A stretch of 7,004 nt of DNA, taken from positions 10,499 to 17,502 of the forward strand of contig MGZO01000080.1 in assembly GCA_001802655.1 (NCBI GenBank), read 5' to 3'. Below the pieces are notes generated by a model. That model was given only the letters and a program-made list of their open reading frames with translations. It did not search any database and was not told the DNA's origin. Position 1 is the stretch's first letter, and every line of letters starts with the position of its first letter. Below are positions 1 through 6,697 of the stretch, piece after piece. The stretch is from Hydrogenophilales bacterium RIFOXYD1_FULL_62_11. Its GTDB lineage: Bacteria > Pseudomonadota > Gammaproteobacteria > Burkholderiales > Thiobacillaceae. Both the position numbers and the translations under genes were made by a program.

Positions 1-111
1 ATGGTGAAGGGTGGCCAAAAAGACGGGCAATTCAAAGCCCAGTGCCTCGTCTACAGGGACGAAGTGGGTTTTGATTTTTCGTCACAATTTGCAACGGAAT
101 CACTCGCTTGA
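1..111 (+). CDS. 3' end of an unrecognised gene (partial)
   Basis: Frame 1 is open from the first base and gives 36 residues ending FSSQFATESLA before a TGA at 109-111. The first codon of the window happens to be ATG, but a 36-residue protein is unlikely. This is more probably the C-terminus of a longer gene that starts upstream. The main argument that it is real is the junction: its TGA shares bases with the TTG start codon of the next gene (TTGA, 108-111), which is a typical translational-coupling overlap. I do not recognise the family. The tail is mixed polar and hydrophobic, has one Cys, and shows no obvious membrane segment. If real, it is in an operon with the enolase-superfamily enzyme and may act in the same pathway. 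Confidence 0.5.
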   Translation: MVKGGQKDGQFKAQCLVYRDEVGFDFSSQFATESLA

Positions 112-1289
112 AAATTACGCGTCTTGTTCTGGAATCATTGCATATCCCGTTCCGGGTCGCCTTCAAGCACGCTTCGGCCGAGCGCAGTGTGACGCAGAGC
201 ATCTGGGTTGCCGCCCGGTCAGAAGATGGCCTGATGGGATACGGCGAAGGCTGCCCACGCGACTATGTGACAGGCGAGACCACTGCCAGTGTGGCTGCCT
301 TTTTCGAAAAATATCGCGACAACATCTTGGCCCGCGTCACCGATTTAGCGAGCTTGCGGGAATGGAGCCAGTCCCACCAACAGGACATCGATCAAAATCC
401 GGCAGCATGGTGCGCAATTGAACTGGCACTGCTGGATCTGCTCGCGCGGCAGCACAACCAGTCCGTGGAAGGGCTGCTGGGTTTACCGCTACTGACAGGG
501 CCGTTTACATACAGCGCCGTGCTGGGAGCCATGGGTACGCAACAATTTGCGGAAACCTTGGTTCGCTACCAAAAGCTCGGGATGCGCAATTACAAGATCA
601 AGCTTACTGGAGAGCTCGGCCGCGATCGTGAAAATCTTGCCATCCTGCAATCTGCCGGCATTGCGCCGGCGCAGGTACGGGCCGATGCAAATAATCTCTG
701 GAGCGATCTGGACGCGGCGCAGACCTATTTCAAGTCGCTTGATTTTTCCTTTTTCGCCATTGAAGAACCCTTGCAGGCAGGCAAGTTCATCGATCTCTCA
801 GCGCTCGCCGGATCGCTTGCGACCCGAATCATTCTGGACGAAAGCATCACACGCACGAGCCAGATTGCGCAGCTACCGGGAGCATCAGAACAGTGGATCG
901 TCAATCTCCGCGTATCGAAAATGGGCGGTTTGTTGCGCTCGCTCACGATGGTGGATTTTTGTCGTGAGCATGGGCTGGCCCTGATTGTCGGTGCCCAAGT
1001 GGGTGAAACAAGCCTGCTCACGCGCGCGGCACTCATCGTGGCACAGGCATCGCGCGATATCTTGGTTGCACAGGAAGGCGCATTCGGCACCCTGTTGCTA
1101 GAGTCTGACGCTGTTCAGCCAATACTCATGTTCGGCGCCAATGGTGAAATCGACCTCCGACCTTTGCAGCTTGAACATTCGCCAGGTTTTGGCTTAATGC
1201 CAAGGGCAGAATTGGCCGAGCTCTATTTCGAACACAGAACAAGGATGAAGGCTAACGCTGGGAGGCTAAATACGGCACGCCTTCCTTAA
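108..1289 (+). CDS. Enolase-superfamily enzyme, muconate-lactonizing / dipeptide-epimerase-like
   Basis: This encodes a 393-residue soluble protein, a usual length for the mandelate racemase/muconate lactonizing enzyme group. Residues 1-125 form the N-terminal capping domain and about 130-365 the TIM barrel. Visible active-site elements are the KxK motif at K163/K165 (NYKIKL), the three metal ligands D193 (ADANN), E219 (IEEP) and D244 (LDES), and E300 in GAQVGE on a late barrel strand. Known members abstract a proton alpha to a carboxylate using Mg2+, as in dipeptide epimerases, o-succinylbenzoate synthases and cycloisomerases. One oddity is that the position expected to hold the second catalytic Lys (NIK in those families) reads N266-L-R268, with a Lys at 271. 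The specific reaction is therefore not assigned. The start is TTG at 108: an in-frame TGA lies at 72-74 and no ATG or GTG lies between. The TTG overlaps the upstream stop, and the only purine-rich stretch is a weak ACGGAA at 94-99. The reaction is probably cytoplasmic. Confidence 0.88.
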   Translation: MKITRLVLESLHIPFRVAFKHASAERSVTQSIWVAARSEDGLMGYGEGCPRDYVTGETTASVAAFFEKYRDNILARVTDLASLREWSQSHQQDIDQNPAAWCAIELALLDLLARQHNQSVEGLLGLPLLTGPFTYSAVLGAMGTQQFAETLVRYQKLGMRNYKIKLTGELGRDRENLAILQSAGIAPAQVRADANNLWSDLDAAQTYFKSLDFSFFAIEEPLQAGKFIDLSALAGSLATRIILDESITRTSQIAQLPGASEQWIVNLRVSKMGGLLRSLTMVDFCREHGLALIVGAQVGETSLLTRAALIVAQASRDILVAQEGAFGTLLLESDAVQPILMFGANGEIDLRPLQLEHSPGFGLMPRAELAELYFEHRTRMKANAGRLNTARLP

Positions 1290-1366
1290 ATTCGAGGCGG
1301 GTGGGAACAATGGTTTTCAGCATGGCCCAATGTTACATTGGCCTCGTCCCGTACCGCTTTGCCGCC
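1290..1366 (+). other. Gap between the enolase-family gene and the efflux operon
   Basis: These 77 bases separate two co-directional genes. I see no convincing terminator hairpin and no clear -35/-10 pair, so it is open whether the efflux operon has its own promoter or is read through from upstream. The stretch is in frame with the adaptor gene, with possible starts at GTG 1301, ATG 1310 and ATG 1322. A purine-rich GGGTGGGA (1299-1306) lies just before ATG 1310 and could be a ribosome binding site, whereas ATG 1367 has none. Confidence 0.4.
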
Positions 1367-2518
1367 ATGCTCAAATCCAAAACTCTGTTGCGTCTGGCCT
1401 TGACCCTGCTGATCGTTGCCGCACTCGGCTACGCAGGCTGGCATTTCACCCGACCGCAGCCACCCGAGGTCGAACTCGCCACCCTCGCGCGCGGCACCGT
1501 GGAGTCCACCGTGGTCAACACCCGCGCCGGCACGATCAAGGCCTGCCGCCGTGCCAAACTGGCTCCGGCGTCAGGCGGGCAGATCGTCAAGCTGTGGGCG
1601 AAGGAAGGCGAACGCGTGGCGGCCGGGCAGCCGTTGCTCGAATTGTGGAACCGCGATTTGACCGCGCAGCGCGAACTGGCTACCCGCCAATTGAGCACCA
1701 GCGAAGCGCGCCACCGCGAAGCCTGCATCCTGGCTGACAATGCCAAACGCGATGCCGATCGCACGCAACAACTCGCCGAACGCGGTTTTGTCAGCCCACA
1801 AAACAGCGAGAACGCGCGCGCCGAAGCCCGTTCGCGTCAGGCCAGCTGCGATGCCCTGGCCGCCGACGTCAAGCGTGCACAGGCGCAGATTCGCGTCACC
1901 GCAGCAGGGCTCGAACGCACCACGCTGCATGCGCCGTTCGCCGGCATCGTGGCAAAAGTCACCGGCGAAGTCGGCGAATACACCACGCCCTCGCCGCCCG
2001 GCATTCCCACCCCGCCCGCGGTCGATCTCATCGACGACAGCTGCCTGTATGTGAGCGCGCCAATGGACGAAGTCGATGCGCCCCGGCTCAAGCCCGGGCA
2101 GCCCGCGCGCATCACCCTCGACGCCCTGCCCGGCCAGTCGTTCGGCGGCCGCGTGCGGCGCATTGCACCGTATGTCACCGAAGTGGAGAAACAGGCGCGT
2201 ACGGTCGATGTCGAGGTCGATTTCGACACGCCGCCCAAGCAGATTTTGCTGGTCGGCTACAGCGCCGACGTCGAAGCCATCATCGAAAGCCGCGCCGACG
2301 TGCTGCGCCTGCCTACCCAAGCAATCCGCCAGGACGGCAGCGTGCTGATGCTGGGTGCGGACGAAAAACTGGAGTCGCGCACACTTAAAACCGGGCTCGC
2401 CAACTGGGCGTTCACCGAAATTCTCAGCGGCCTGAAAGCAGGCGACCGGGTGCTGCTGTCGTTCGATGACGAAAACGTGAAAGCCGGCGTCAAAGTCAAA
2501 CCTAAAACTGCGCCATGA
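1367..2518 (+). CDS. Periplasmic adaptor subunit of an ABC efflux pump (HlyD/MacA-like membrane fusion protein)
   Basis: From ATG 1367 this is a 383-residue protein anchored in the inner membrane by one N-terminal segment (about 7-24, after the basic MLKSK). The rest lies in the periplasm. Domains follow the membrane fusion order: first half of a lipoyl-like domain with the G-I-V-x(4)-EGERVAAGQPLLEL pattern (about 70-94), an alpha-helical hairpin (97-178, turn near 140), the second lipoyl half (APFAGIVAKVTGEVGE, 189-204), a beta-barrel (about 225-305) and a membrane-proximal domain (305-380). A proline-rich loop (P208-P217) joins the second lipoyl half to the barrel. Adaptors of this kind link an ABC permease to a TolC-type channel. 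Four Cys residues (60, 120, 161, 226) are unusual for a periplasmic adaptor. I chose ATG 1367 because it gives a clean N-terminal anchor. Starts at 1310 or 1301 would add 19-22 residues and have a better ribosome binding site. The stop overlaps the ATPase start in ATGA (2515-2518). Confidence 0.88.
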   Translation: MLKSKTLLRLALTLLIVAALGYAGWHFTRPQPPEVELATLARGTVESTVVNTRAGTIKACRRAKLAPASGGQIVKLWAKEGERVAAGQPLLELWNRDLTAQRELATRQLSTSEARHREACILADNAKRDADRTQQLAERGFVSPQNSENARAEARSRQASCDALAADVKRAQAQIRVTAAGLERTTLHAPFAGIVAKVTGEVGEYTTPSPPGIPTPPAVDLIDDSCLYVSAPMDEVDAPRLKPGQPARITLDALPGQSFGGRVRRIAPYVTEVEKQARTVDVEVDFDTPPKQILLVGYSADVEAIIESRADVLRLPTQAIRQDGSVLMLGADEKLESRTLKTGLANWAFTEILSGLKAGDRVLLSFDDENVKAGVKVKPKTAP

Positions 2519-3186
2519 TCCGTCTCACCTCGATCACCCGCGTGTTCCACATGGGCGACCAGGAAGTGCGCGCGCTCAACGACGTCAGCCTCGACATCGC
2601 CTCCGGCGAGTATGTCTCCATCATGGGGCCATCGGGTTCCGGCAAATCCACCCTGCTCAACGTCATCGGCCTGCTCGACCGCCCCGACAGCGGACGCTAC
2701 GAACTCGACGGCAGCGATGTCACCGCACTCTCGGAAACCGAACAGGCGCGCGTGCGGCGCGAAAAAATCGGCTTCGTGTTCCAGTCGTTTCATCTGGTGC
2801 CGCGCCTGACTGCGGCGCAGAACATCGAGCTGCCGCTGATCCTGGAAGGCCTCGCGCCGGCTGAACGCAAGCTACGGGTCGACGCCGTACTGGATGCCTT
2901 CGATCTCACCGACCGCGCCACACACCGCCCGGCCGAACTCTCCGGCGGCCAGCGCCAGCGCGTGGCGATCGCCCGCGCCACCATCCTGCGCCCCACCGCG
3001 CTGCTGGCCGACGAACCGACCGGCAACCTCGACCACCGCATCGGCGCCGAAGTCATGGCGCTGCTGGAAGCGCTGCACCACAGCGGCACCACGCTGATTG
3101 TCGTCACCCATGACCGCGAACTCGGCGCACGTGCGCATCGGCACATTGCGATGCGCGACGGCGAAATCGTCGGCGACGAAAAATGA
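2515..3186 (+). CDS. ABC transporter ATPase, MacB/LolD-type
   Basis: This is a 223-residue stand-alone nucleotide-binding domain, full length for the LolD/FtsE/MacB-NBD class. All ATPase motifs are present: Walker A G38-PSGSGKS-T46, Q-loop Q90 (FVFQSFHLVP), signature LSGGQ at 142-146, Walker B TALLADE with D166/E167, D-loop N171-L-D173 and switch His H199 (VVTHD). The order and wording (RPTALLADEPTGNLD) are typical of the family that powers FtsX-type permeases by mechanotransmission rather than classic import. It sits on the cytoplasmic face, and two copies should pair with the two permeases encoded next. MacB proper has this domain fused to the permease; here it is separate. It overlaps its neighbours by 4 bases on both sides (ATGA), implying co-translation at matched levels. 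Confidence 0.96.
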   Translation: MIRLTSITRVFHMGDQEVRALNDVSLDIASGEYVSIMGPSGSGKSTLLNVIGLLDRPDSGRYELDGSDVTALSETEQARVRREKIGFVFQSFHLVPRLTAAQNIELPLILEGLAPAERKLRVDAVLDAFDLTDRATHRPAELSGGQRQRVAIARATILRPTALLADEPTGNLDHRIGAEVMALLEALHHSGTTLIVVTHDRELGARAHRHIAMRDGEIVGDEK

Positions 3187-4373
3187 AGCTGCGCGACACC
3201 CTCAGCCTCTCGCTGCACAGTATTGCCAGCACGCGCACGCGCTCGCTGCTGATCGTGCTGGCGATGGCATTGGGGGTGGGCGCGGTGGTGGTGCTGACCG
3301 CGCTGGGCGATGGCGCGCGGCGCTACGTGGTCGGCCAGTTCGCCTCGCTCGGTACCAACCTCGTCATCGTGCTGCCGGGGCGTGCCGAAACCAGCGGCGG
3401 CTTCGTCGGCGCGGCGCTCGGACAAACGCCGCGCGACCTCACCCTGGACGATGCGCAGGCAGTCGGCCAACTGCCTGGCGTGCGCCGCTATGCGCCGCTC
3501 AACGTCGGCACCGCCGAACTCGCGTCCGGTGGTCGCCTGCGCGAAGTCACCATCCTCGGCAGCAACGCCGACCTGCTTCCGATCCGTCACATGGCGCTGT
3601 CGCACGGCAGCTTCAGCGGCGGCGCGGCGCAAATAGTCATCGGTAGCGTGATCGCGCGCGACTTCTTTCCCGACGGCGACGCCATCGGCCAGCGCGTGCG
3701 CCTCGGCGACCGCCGCTTCCGCATCTCCGGCGTGCTGTCCAAACAGGGCGAATCGATGGGCTTCAACACCGACGAGATCGTCATCGTGCCGGTGGACGAC
3801 GCGCAAGCGCTGTTCAACACCGAAACCCTGTTCCGCATCCTGGTCGAGGCCAACAGCCGCGCCGCCATCGAGCCGCTCAAGCAGGCGATGAGCCATGTGC
3901 TGAAACAGCGCCACGACGGCGAGGAGGACGTCACGGTCATCACCCAGGATGCCGTACTCGCCACCTTCGACCGCATTCTCTCCGCGCTGACGCTGGCAGT
4001 CGCGGGCATCGCTGCGATCAGCCTTGCCGTAGCGGGCATTCTGGTGATGAACGTGATGCTGGTGGCAGTGACGCAGCGCACCGCGGAAATCGGTTTATTG
4101 AAAGCCATCGGCGCACCCGCGGCCGACATTCGCCACCTGTTCCTGGCCGAAGCACTGTGGCTGTCGCTGGCAGGCGGCGCACTGGGTTTCGCGCTGGGCC
4201 ATCTCGGCAGCTGGGCGATCCGTCTCGCCTATCCCACCCTGCCCGCCTGGCCACCGACCTGGGCCAGCGTCGCCGGCATTGCTACCGCATTAATTACCGG
4301 CATCGTCGCCAGCCTGCTGCCTGCCGCACGCGCGGCCAAACTCGATCCGGTGCGGGCGTTGAGCGGAAAATGA
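3183..4373 (+). CDS. ABC transporter permease, FtsX/MacB family (first of two paralogues)
   Basis: This is a 396-residue inner-membrane permease with the four-segment FtsX/MacB topology. TM1 is about 20-41, followed by a large periplasmic domain (about 42-264, MacB periplasmic-core type). TM2 is about 265-292, TM3 about 322-345 and TM4 about 360-382. A cytoplasmic coupling stretch RTAEIGLLKAIGA (299-311) follows TM2, and the C-terminus has the family signature ARAAKLDPVRALSG. There is no fused ATPase. The protein aligns by eye with the next gene product along its whole length, for example LTALGDGARRYV against LTAIGDGIHRFV and FASLGTNLVIVLPG against FTQFGTNIINISPG, so the pump core is probably a heterodimer. 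The start ATG overlaps the ATPase stop and the TGA overlaps the next ATG. The transported substrate cannot be inferred; macrolides, lipids, peptides or lipoprotein-like cargo are all known for relatives. Confidence 0.94.
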   Translation: MKLRDTLSLSLHSIASTRTRSLLIVLAMALGVGAVVVLTALGDGARRYVVGQFASLGTNLVIVLPGRAETSGGFVGAALGQTPRDLTLDDAQAVGQLPGVRRYAPLNVGTAELASGGRLREVTILGSNADLLPIRHMALSHGSFSGGAAQIVIGSVIARDFFPDGDAIGQRVRLGDRRFRISGVLSKQGESMGFNTDEIVIVPVDDAQALFNTETLFRILVEANSRAAIEPLKQAMSHVLKQRHDGEEDVTVITQDAVLATFDRILSALTLAVAGIAAISLAVAGILVMNVMLVAVTQRTAEIGLLKAIGAPAADIRHLFLAEALWLSLAGGALGFALGHLGSWAIRLAYPTLPAWPPTWASVAGIATALITGIVASLLPAARAAKLDPVRALSGK

Positions 4374-5569
4374 CGCTCCTCGACACCCTCCGCTTCGCCC
4401 GCACCGCGCTCACTGCGCACCCGCTGCGCACGCTGCTGTCGATGTCGGGCATTGCGATCGGCATCACCGCCGTGATTCTGCTCACCGCCATCGGCGATGG
4501 CATTCATCGCTTCGTGCTGGCCGAGTTCACCCAGTTCGGCACCAACATCATCAACATCAGTCCAGGCAAGACCAGCACCCACGGCGGCTCGGTCGGCGCC
4601 ATCGGCAGTGCGCGGCTGCTCACGGTGGAAGACGCACTGGCGCTGAAAACGTCGCGCTACACGCAGTACACCAACGCCGGGGTGATGGGCAACGCGGAAA
4701 TCCGCGCCCACGGCCGCAGCCGGCGCGTCACGGTCTACGGCGAAGGGCCGGACTTTTCGCGCGCATTCAACATGCGGGTCGCGGTCGGCCAGTTTCTGCC
4801 GGCCGACGATCCGCGCAACCCGCGCGCCTATGCCGTGCTGGGGTCGAAAGTGCGCACGGAACTGTTCGGCAGCGCCAACCCGCTCGGTGCCACCCTGCAA
4901 GTTGGCGCATCGCGTTTTCGAGTGATCGGCGTCATGGAACCCAAGGGGCAGGTGCTCGGTTTCGACCTTGACGACACCGTGTACATCCCCACCGCGCGCG
5001 CGCTCGAAGTCTTCAACCGCGAAGGCGTAATGGAAATCCACATCGCCTACCATCCCGGCGCGCCGCTCGACGCCGTGATCGCCGACGCCAAACGCATTCT
5101 GGTCGCCCGCCACGGCCGCGAGGACTTCACCGTGACCCCGCAGCAGCAAATGCTCGACACCCTCGGCACCGTGCTGGACGTGCTCACCTTCGCCGTCGCC
5201 GCGCTCGGCGGCATCTCCTTGCTGGTCGGTGCGGTCGGCATGGTCACGCTGATGCACATCGCGGTGGCTGAGCGCGTCGCCGAAATCGGCCTGCTCACCG
5301 CACTCGGCACCACGCGCGCGCAGATTCGCACCCTGTTCCTGATGGAATCCACCCTGCTCTCCACCCTCGGCGGGCTCGGCGGACTGGCGCTCGGCGCCGG
5401 GTTGGCCTGGCTGCTGAAAACCGCCGTCAGCGGTCTGCCGGTGAACATTCCCTGGGAATATGCGATCGGTGCGCTGGTGGCGTCGGTGCTGATTGGATTG
5501 GCGGCAGGTGTCGTGCCGGCGTTGCGCGCGGCGCGGTTGAATCCGGTGGAGGCGTTGCGGGCGGAGTGA
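4370..5569 (+). CDS. ABC transporter permease, FtsX/MacB family (second of two paralogues)
   Basis: This is a 399-residue permease, last gene of the operon. TM1 is about 21-41, the periplasmic domain about 42-264, TM2 about 270-297, TM3 about 323-349 and TM4 about 364-386. The coupling stretch ERVAEIGLLTALGTTRAQIR (301-320) and terminal ARLNPVEALRAE match the FtsX/MacB pattern. It is paralogous to the preceding gene and presumably arose by tandem duplication. The differences are concentrated in the periplasmic domain, for example the segment THGGSVGAIGS against the partner's TSGGFVGAALG. ATG 4370 is chosen because it forms an ATGA overlap with the previous stop and is followed at once by the amphipathic N-terminal helix seen in the partner. 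The frame is open further upstream to 4157, but that part only shadows the previous gene. Confidence 0.94.
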   Translation: MTLLDTLRFARTALTAHPLRTLLSMSGIAIGITAVILLTAIGDGIHRFVLAEFTQFGTNIINISPGKTSTHGGSVGAIGSARLLTVEDALALKTSRYTQYTNAGVMGNAEIRAHGRSRRVTVYGEGPDFSRAFNMRVAVGQFLPADDPRNPRAYAVLGSKVRTELFGSANPLGATLQVGASRFRVIGVMEPKGQVLGFDLDDTVYIPTARALEVFNREGVMEIHIAYHPGAPLDAVIADAKRILVARHGREDFTVTPQQQMLDTLGTVLDVLTFAVAALGGISLLVGAVGMVTLMHIAVAERVAEIGLLTALGTTRAQIRTLFLMESTLLSTLGGLGGLALGAGLAWLLKTAVSGLPVNIPWEYAIGALVASVLIGLAAGVVPALRAARLNPVEALRAE

Positions 5570-5659
5570 CGAGTTGTGTAATAGCTTGAAAGGTCGCTAA
5601 GACAGGGACCGAGCTACCCCGTCTAAAGAGCGAATCAGTCGTGCCAGTGCGTGCATGCG
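5570..5659. other. Convergent intergenic region between the efflux operon and the HEPN-like gene
   Basis: These 90 bases lie between two gene ends that face each other. Composition drops here from the GC-rich operon to the AT-richer gene on the right. No open frame of note is present. The only hairpin-like element is the imperfect one at 5601-5623. A GC-rich alternating stretch GCGTGCATGCGC (5649-5660) contains the palindrome GCATGC next to the minus-strand stop codon. Confidence 0.5.
5601..5623. terminator. Weak candidate terminator hairpin
   Basis: GACAGGG (5601-5607) can pair with CCCCGTC (5617-5623) with one mismatch across a loop of 9 bases. Its place between two convergent genes is where a bidirectional terminator is expected. 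No T-run follows on either strand, so as an intrinsic terminator it is weak. Confidence 0.2.
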
Positions 5660-6697
5660 CTAAACGATACGATTAACAATAATTGAGTGCCGCGACGGCT
5701 TAAGAAGTGCTTGATCAATCCCGAAAGCCTTGAAAATTAGACGATCCGCACACTCAGCAACAAAATGAAAATTATTCGGAAGTGTTGGGTCATCTATGAC
5801 TGACTTCTGCAGGTAGCTGTGGGTTGATTCGTTTCGATACATAAAAGCGGATGTGATGGCATCGTCTGAATACTGGATGTTATTCAGTAGCAGAGCCCCC
5901 AGAAAGGATCTGAGATTTCGGGAGCCATTCAGCGCACCCGCAATCACACATATCCGCTTGTATTCTGTTTCCTGTTGCAGAGACAGTGCAGCCCCTCTCC
6001 CTAGGCATTCTACTATTCGCCAGTAACCGTCGAATCGTTCATACGTATAGGGAAGATTGAGCACATCGTTGTATCGGCGTAAAAGCATTACCAAATGCTC
6101 GCGTTGTTCTGTTGTGCCAGAAACATAGGCTTCAGTTGCCCATAGCAGAGCAACCTGCAAATTGACTGGTTCAATGGCCACCTGCCCATAACCTACTGAG
6201 TCGATGAACTCACCCGCAAACGTTGTTCCCCCGAGCCACACAGCATTTGTCTTTGAGGGAAGAGCCAAGACATCCCCAACTATTACACGGCGACGTTGGC
6301 AGAAACCTAAGAATGGAGCAATAAACCTATGCAAAAAATCATCAATGGAATAGTGAACCCTCCACATAAGTTCTTCACCTTCGTAATCGTCGTACGACAC
6401 CGTCAGACCTGCTGTGCATACAGAGGCGCGAGGGTTGTAATCGAATTTCTGTTTGTTCTCCATTGAATGGTAGGCCGCCAGTTGATTTTCAACCGCGAAC
6501 TGTTCGGCACTGTTAAATATCCTGAAGATAAATTCTAATGGTGGGAAATCGGATCTACCGAATTTCAACAATGTTGAGGCGATTTCAATCGGGTACTCAA
6601 GAATTCCGCCAAGCGAAAGATTCCATACGTTTGTAGGACTAGCGGTCAGTTTTGGCATGTGTAGTAAGTGGCGTTGCGAACCTAACGTAAAGGCCAC
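5660..6697 (-). CDS. Unrecognised protein with C-terminal HEPN-like (RNxxxH) domain
   Basis: The gene encodes 345 residues from GTG 6697, or 332 from ATG 6658. Neither start has a visible Shine-Dalgarno sequence, and an in-frame TAA lies just upstream of the GTG. There is no signal peptide or clear membrane segment, so it should be cytoplasmic. Residues about 20-175 look mixed alpha/beta and match no family I know. Residues about 177-330 look all-helical and contain FMYRNESTHSYL with R288, N289 and H293, an exact RNxxxH motif, preceded by a helix RFDGYWRIVECLG (W226, E230). This layout resembles ApeA-like and other HEPN domains, many of which are metal-independent RNases used in phage defence or toxin-antitoxin systems. 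The N-terminal half plus HEPN order also recalls ApeA, but this protein is shorter. Composition (43-47% GC in two sampled 60-base lines against about 68% in the operon) suggests transfer. No partner gene is seen. The coding region is firm; the HEPN call is by motif and predicted helices only. Confidence 0.8.
   Translation of the reverse strand: MAFTLGSQRHLLHMPKLTASPTNVWNLSLGGILEYPIEIASTLLKFGRSDFPPLEFIFRIFNSAEQFAVENQLAAYHSMENKQKFDYNPRASVCTAGLTVSYDDYEGEELMWRVHYSIDDFLHRFIAPFLGFCQRRRVIVGDVLALPSKTNAVWLGGTTFAGEFIDSVGYGQVAIEPVNLQVALLWATEAYVSGTTEQREHLVMLLRRYNDVLNLPYTYERFDGYWRIVECLGRGAALSLQQETEYKRICVIAGALNGSRNLRSFLGALLLNNIQYSDDAITSAFMYRNESTHSYLQKSVIDDPTLPNNFHFVAECADRLIFKAFGIDQALLKPSRHSIIVNRIV

Noticed and set aside
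11..421. Plus-strand frame of 136 codons overlapping the start of the enolase-family gene.
   Set aside because: The enolase frame carries conserved superfamily motifs over the same bases. The alternative reading has no recognisable features.
2790..3914. Long antisense frames through the GC-rich efflux genes (for example 2790-3914, 1571-2320 and 4229-5257, minus).
   Set aside because: These are typical GC-rich shadow frames opposite strongly conserved ABC transporter genes. Their translations are low-complexity and rich in Arg, His, Gly and Ala, with no domain.
6680..6688. Minus-strand GTTAGGT matching the integron core consensus GTTRRRY just before the HEPN-like gene's ATG at 6658.
   Set aside because: No RYYYAAC partner at a suitable distance, no attC-like palindrome on either side of the gene and no integrase, so a gene cassette is not supported.
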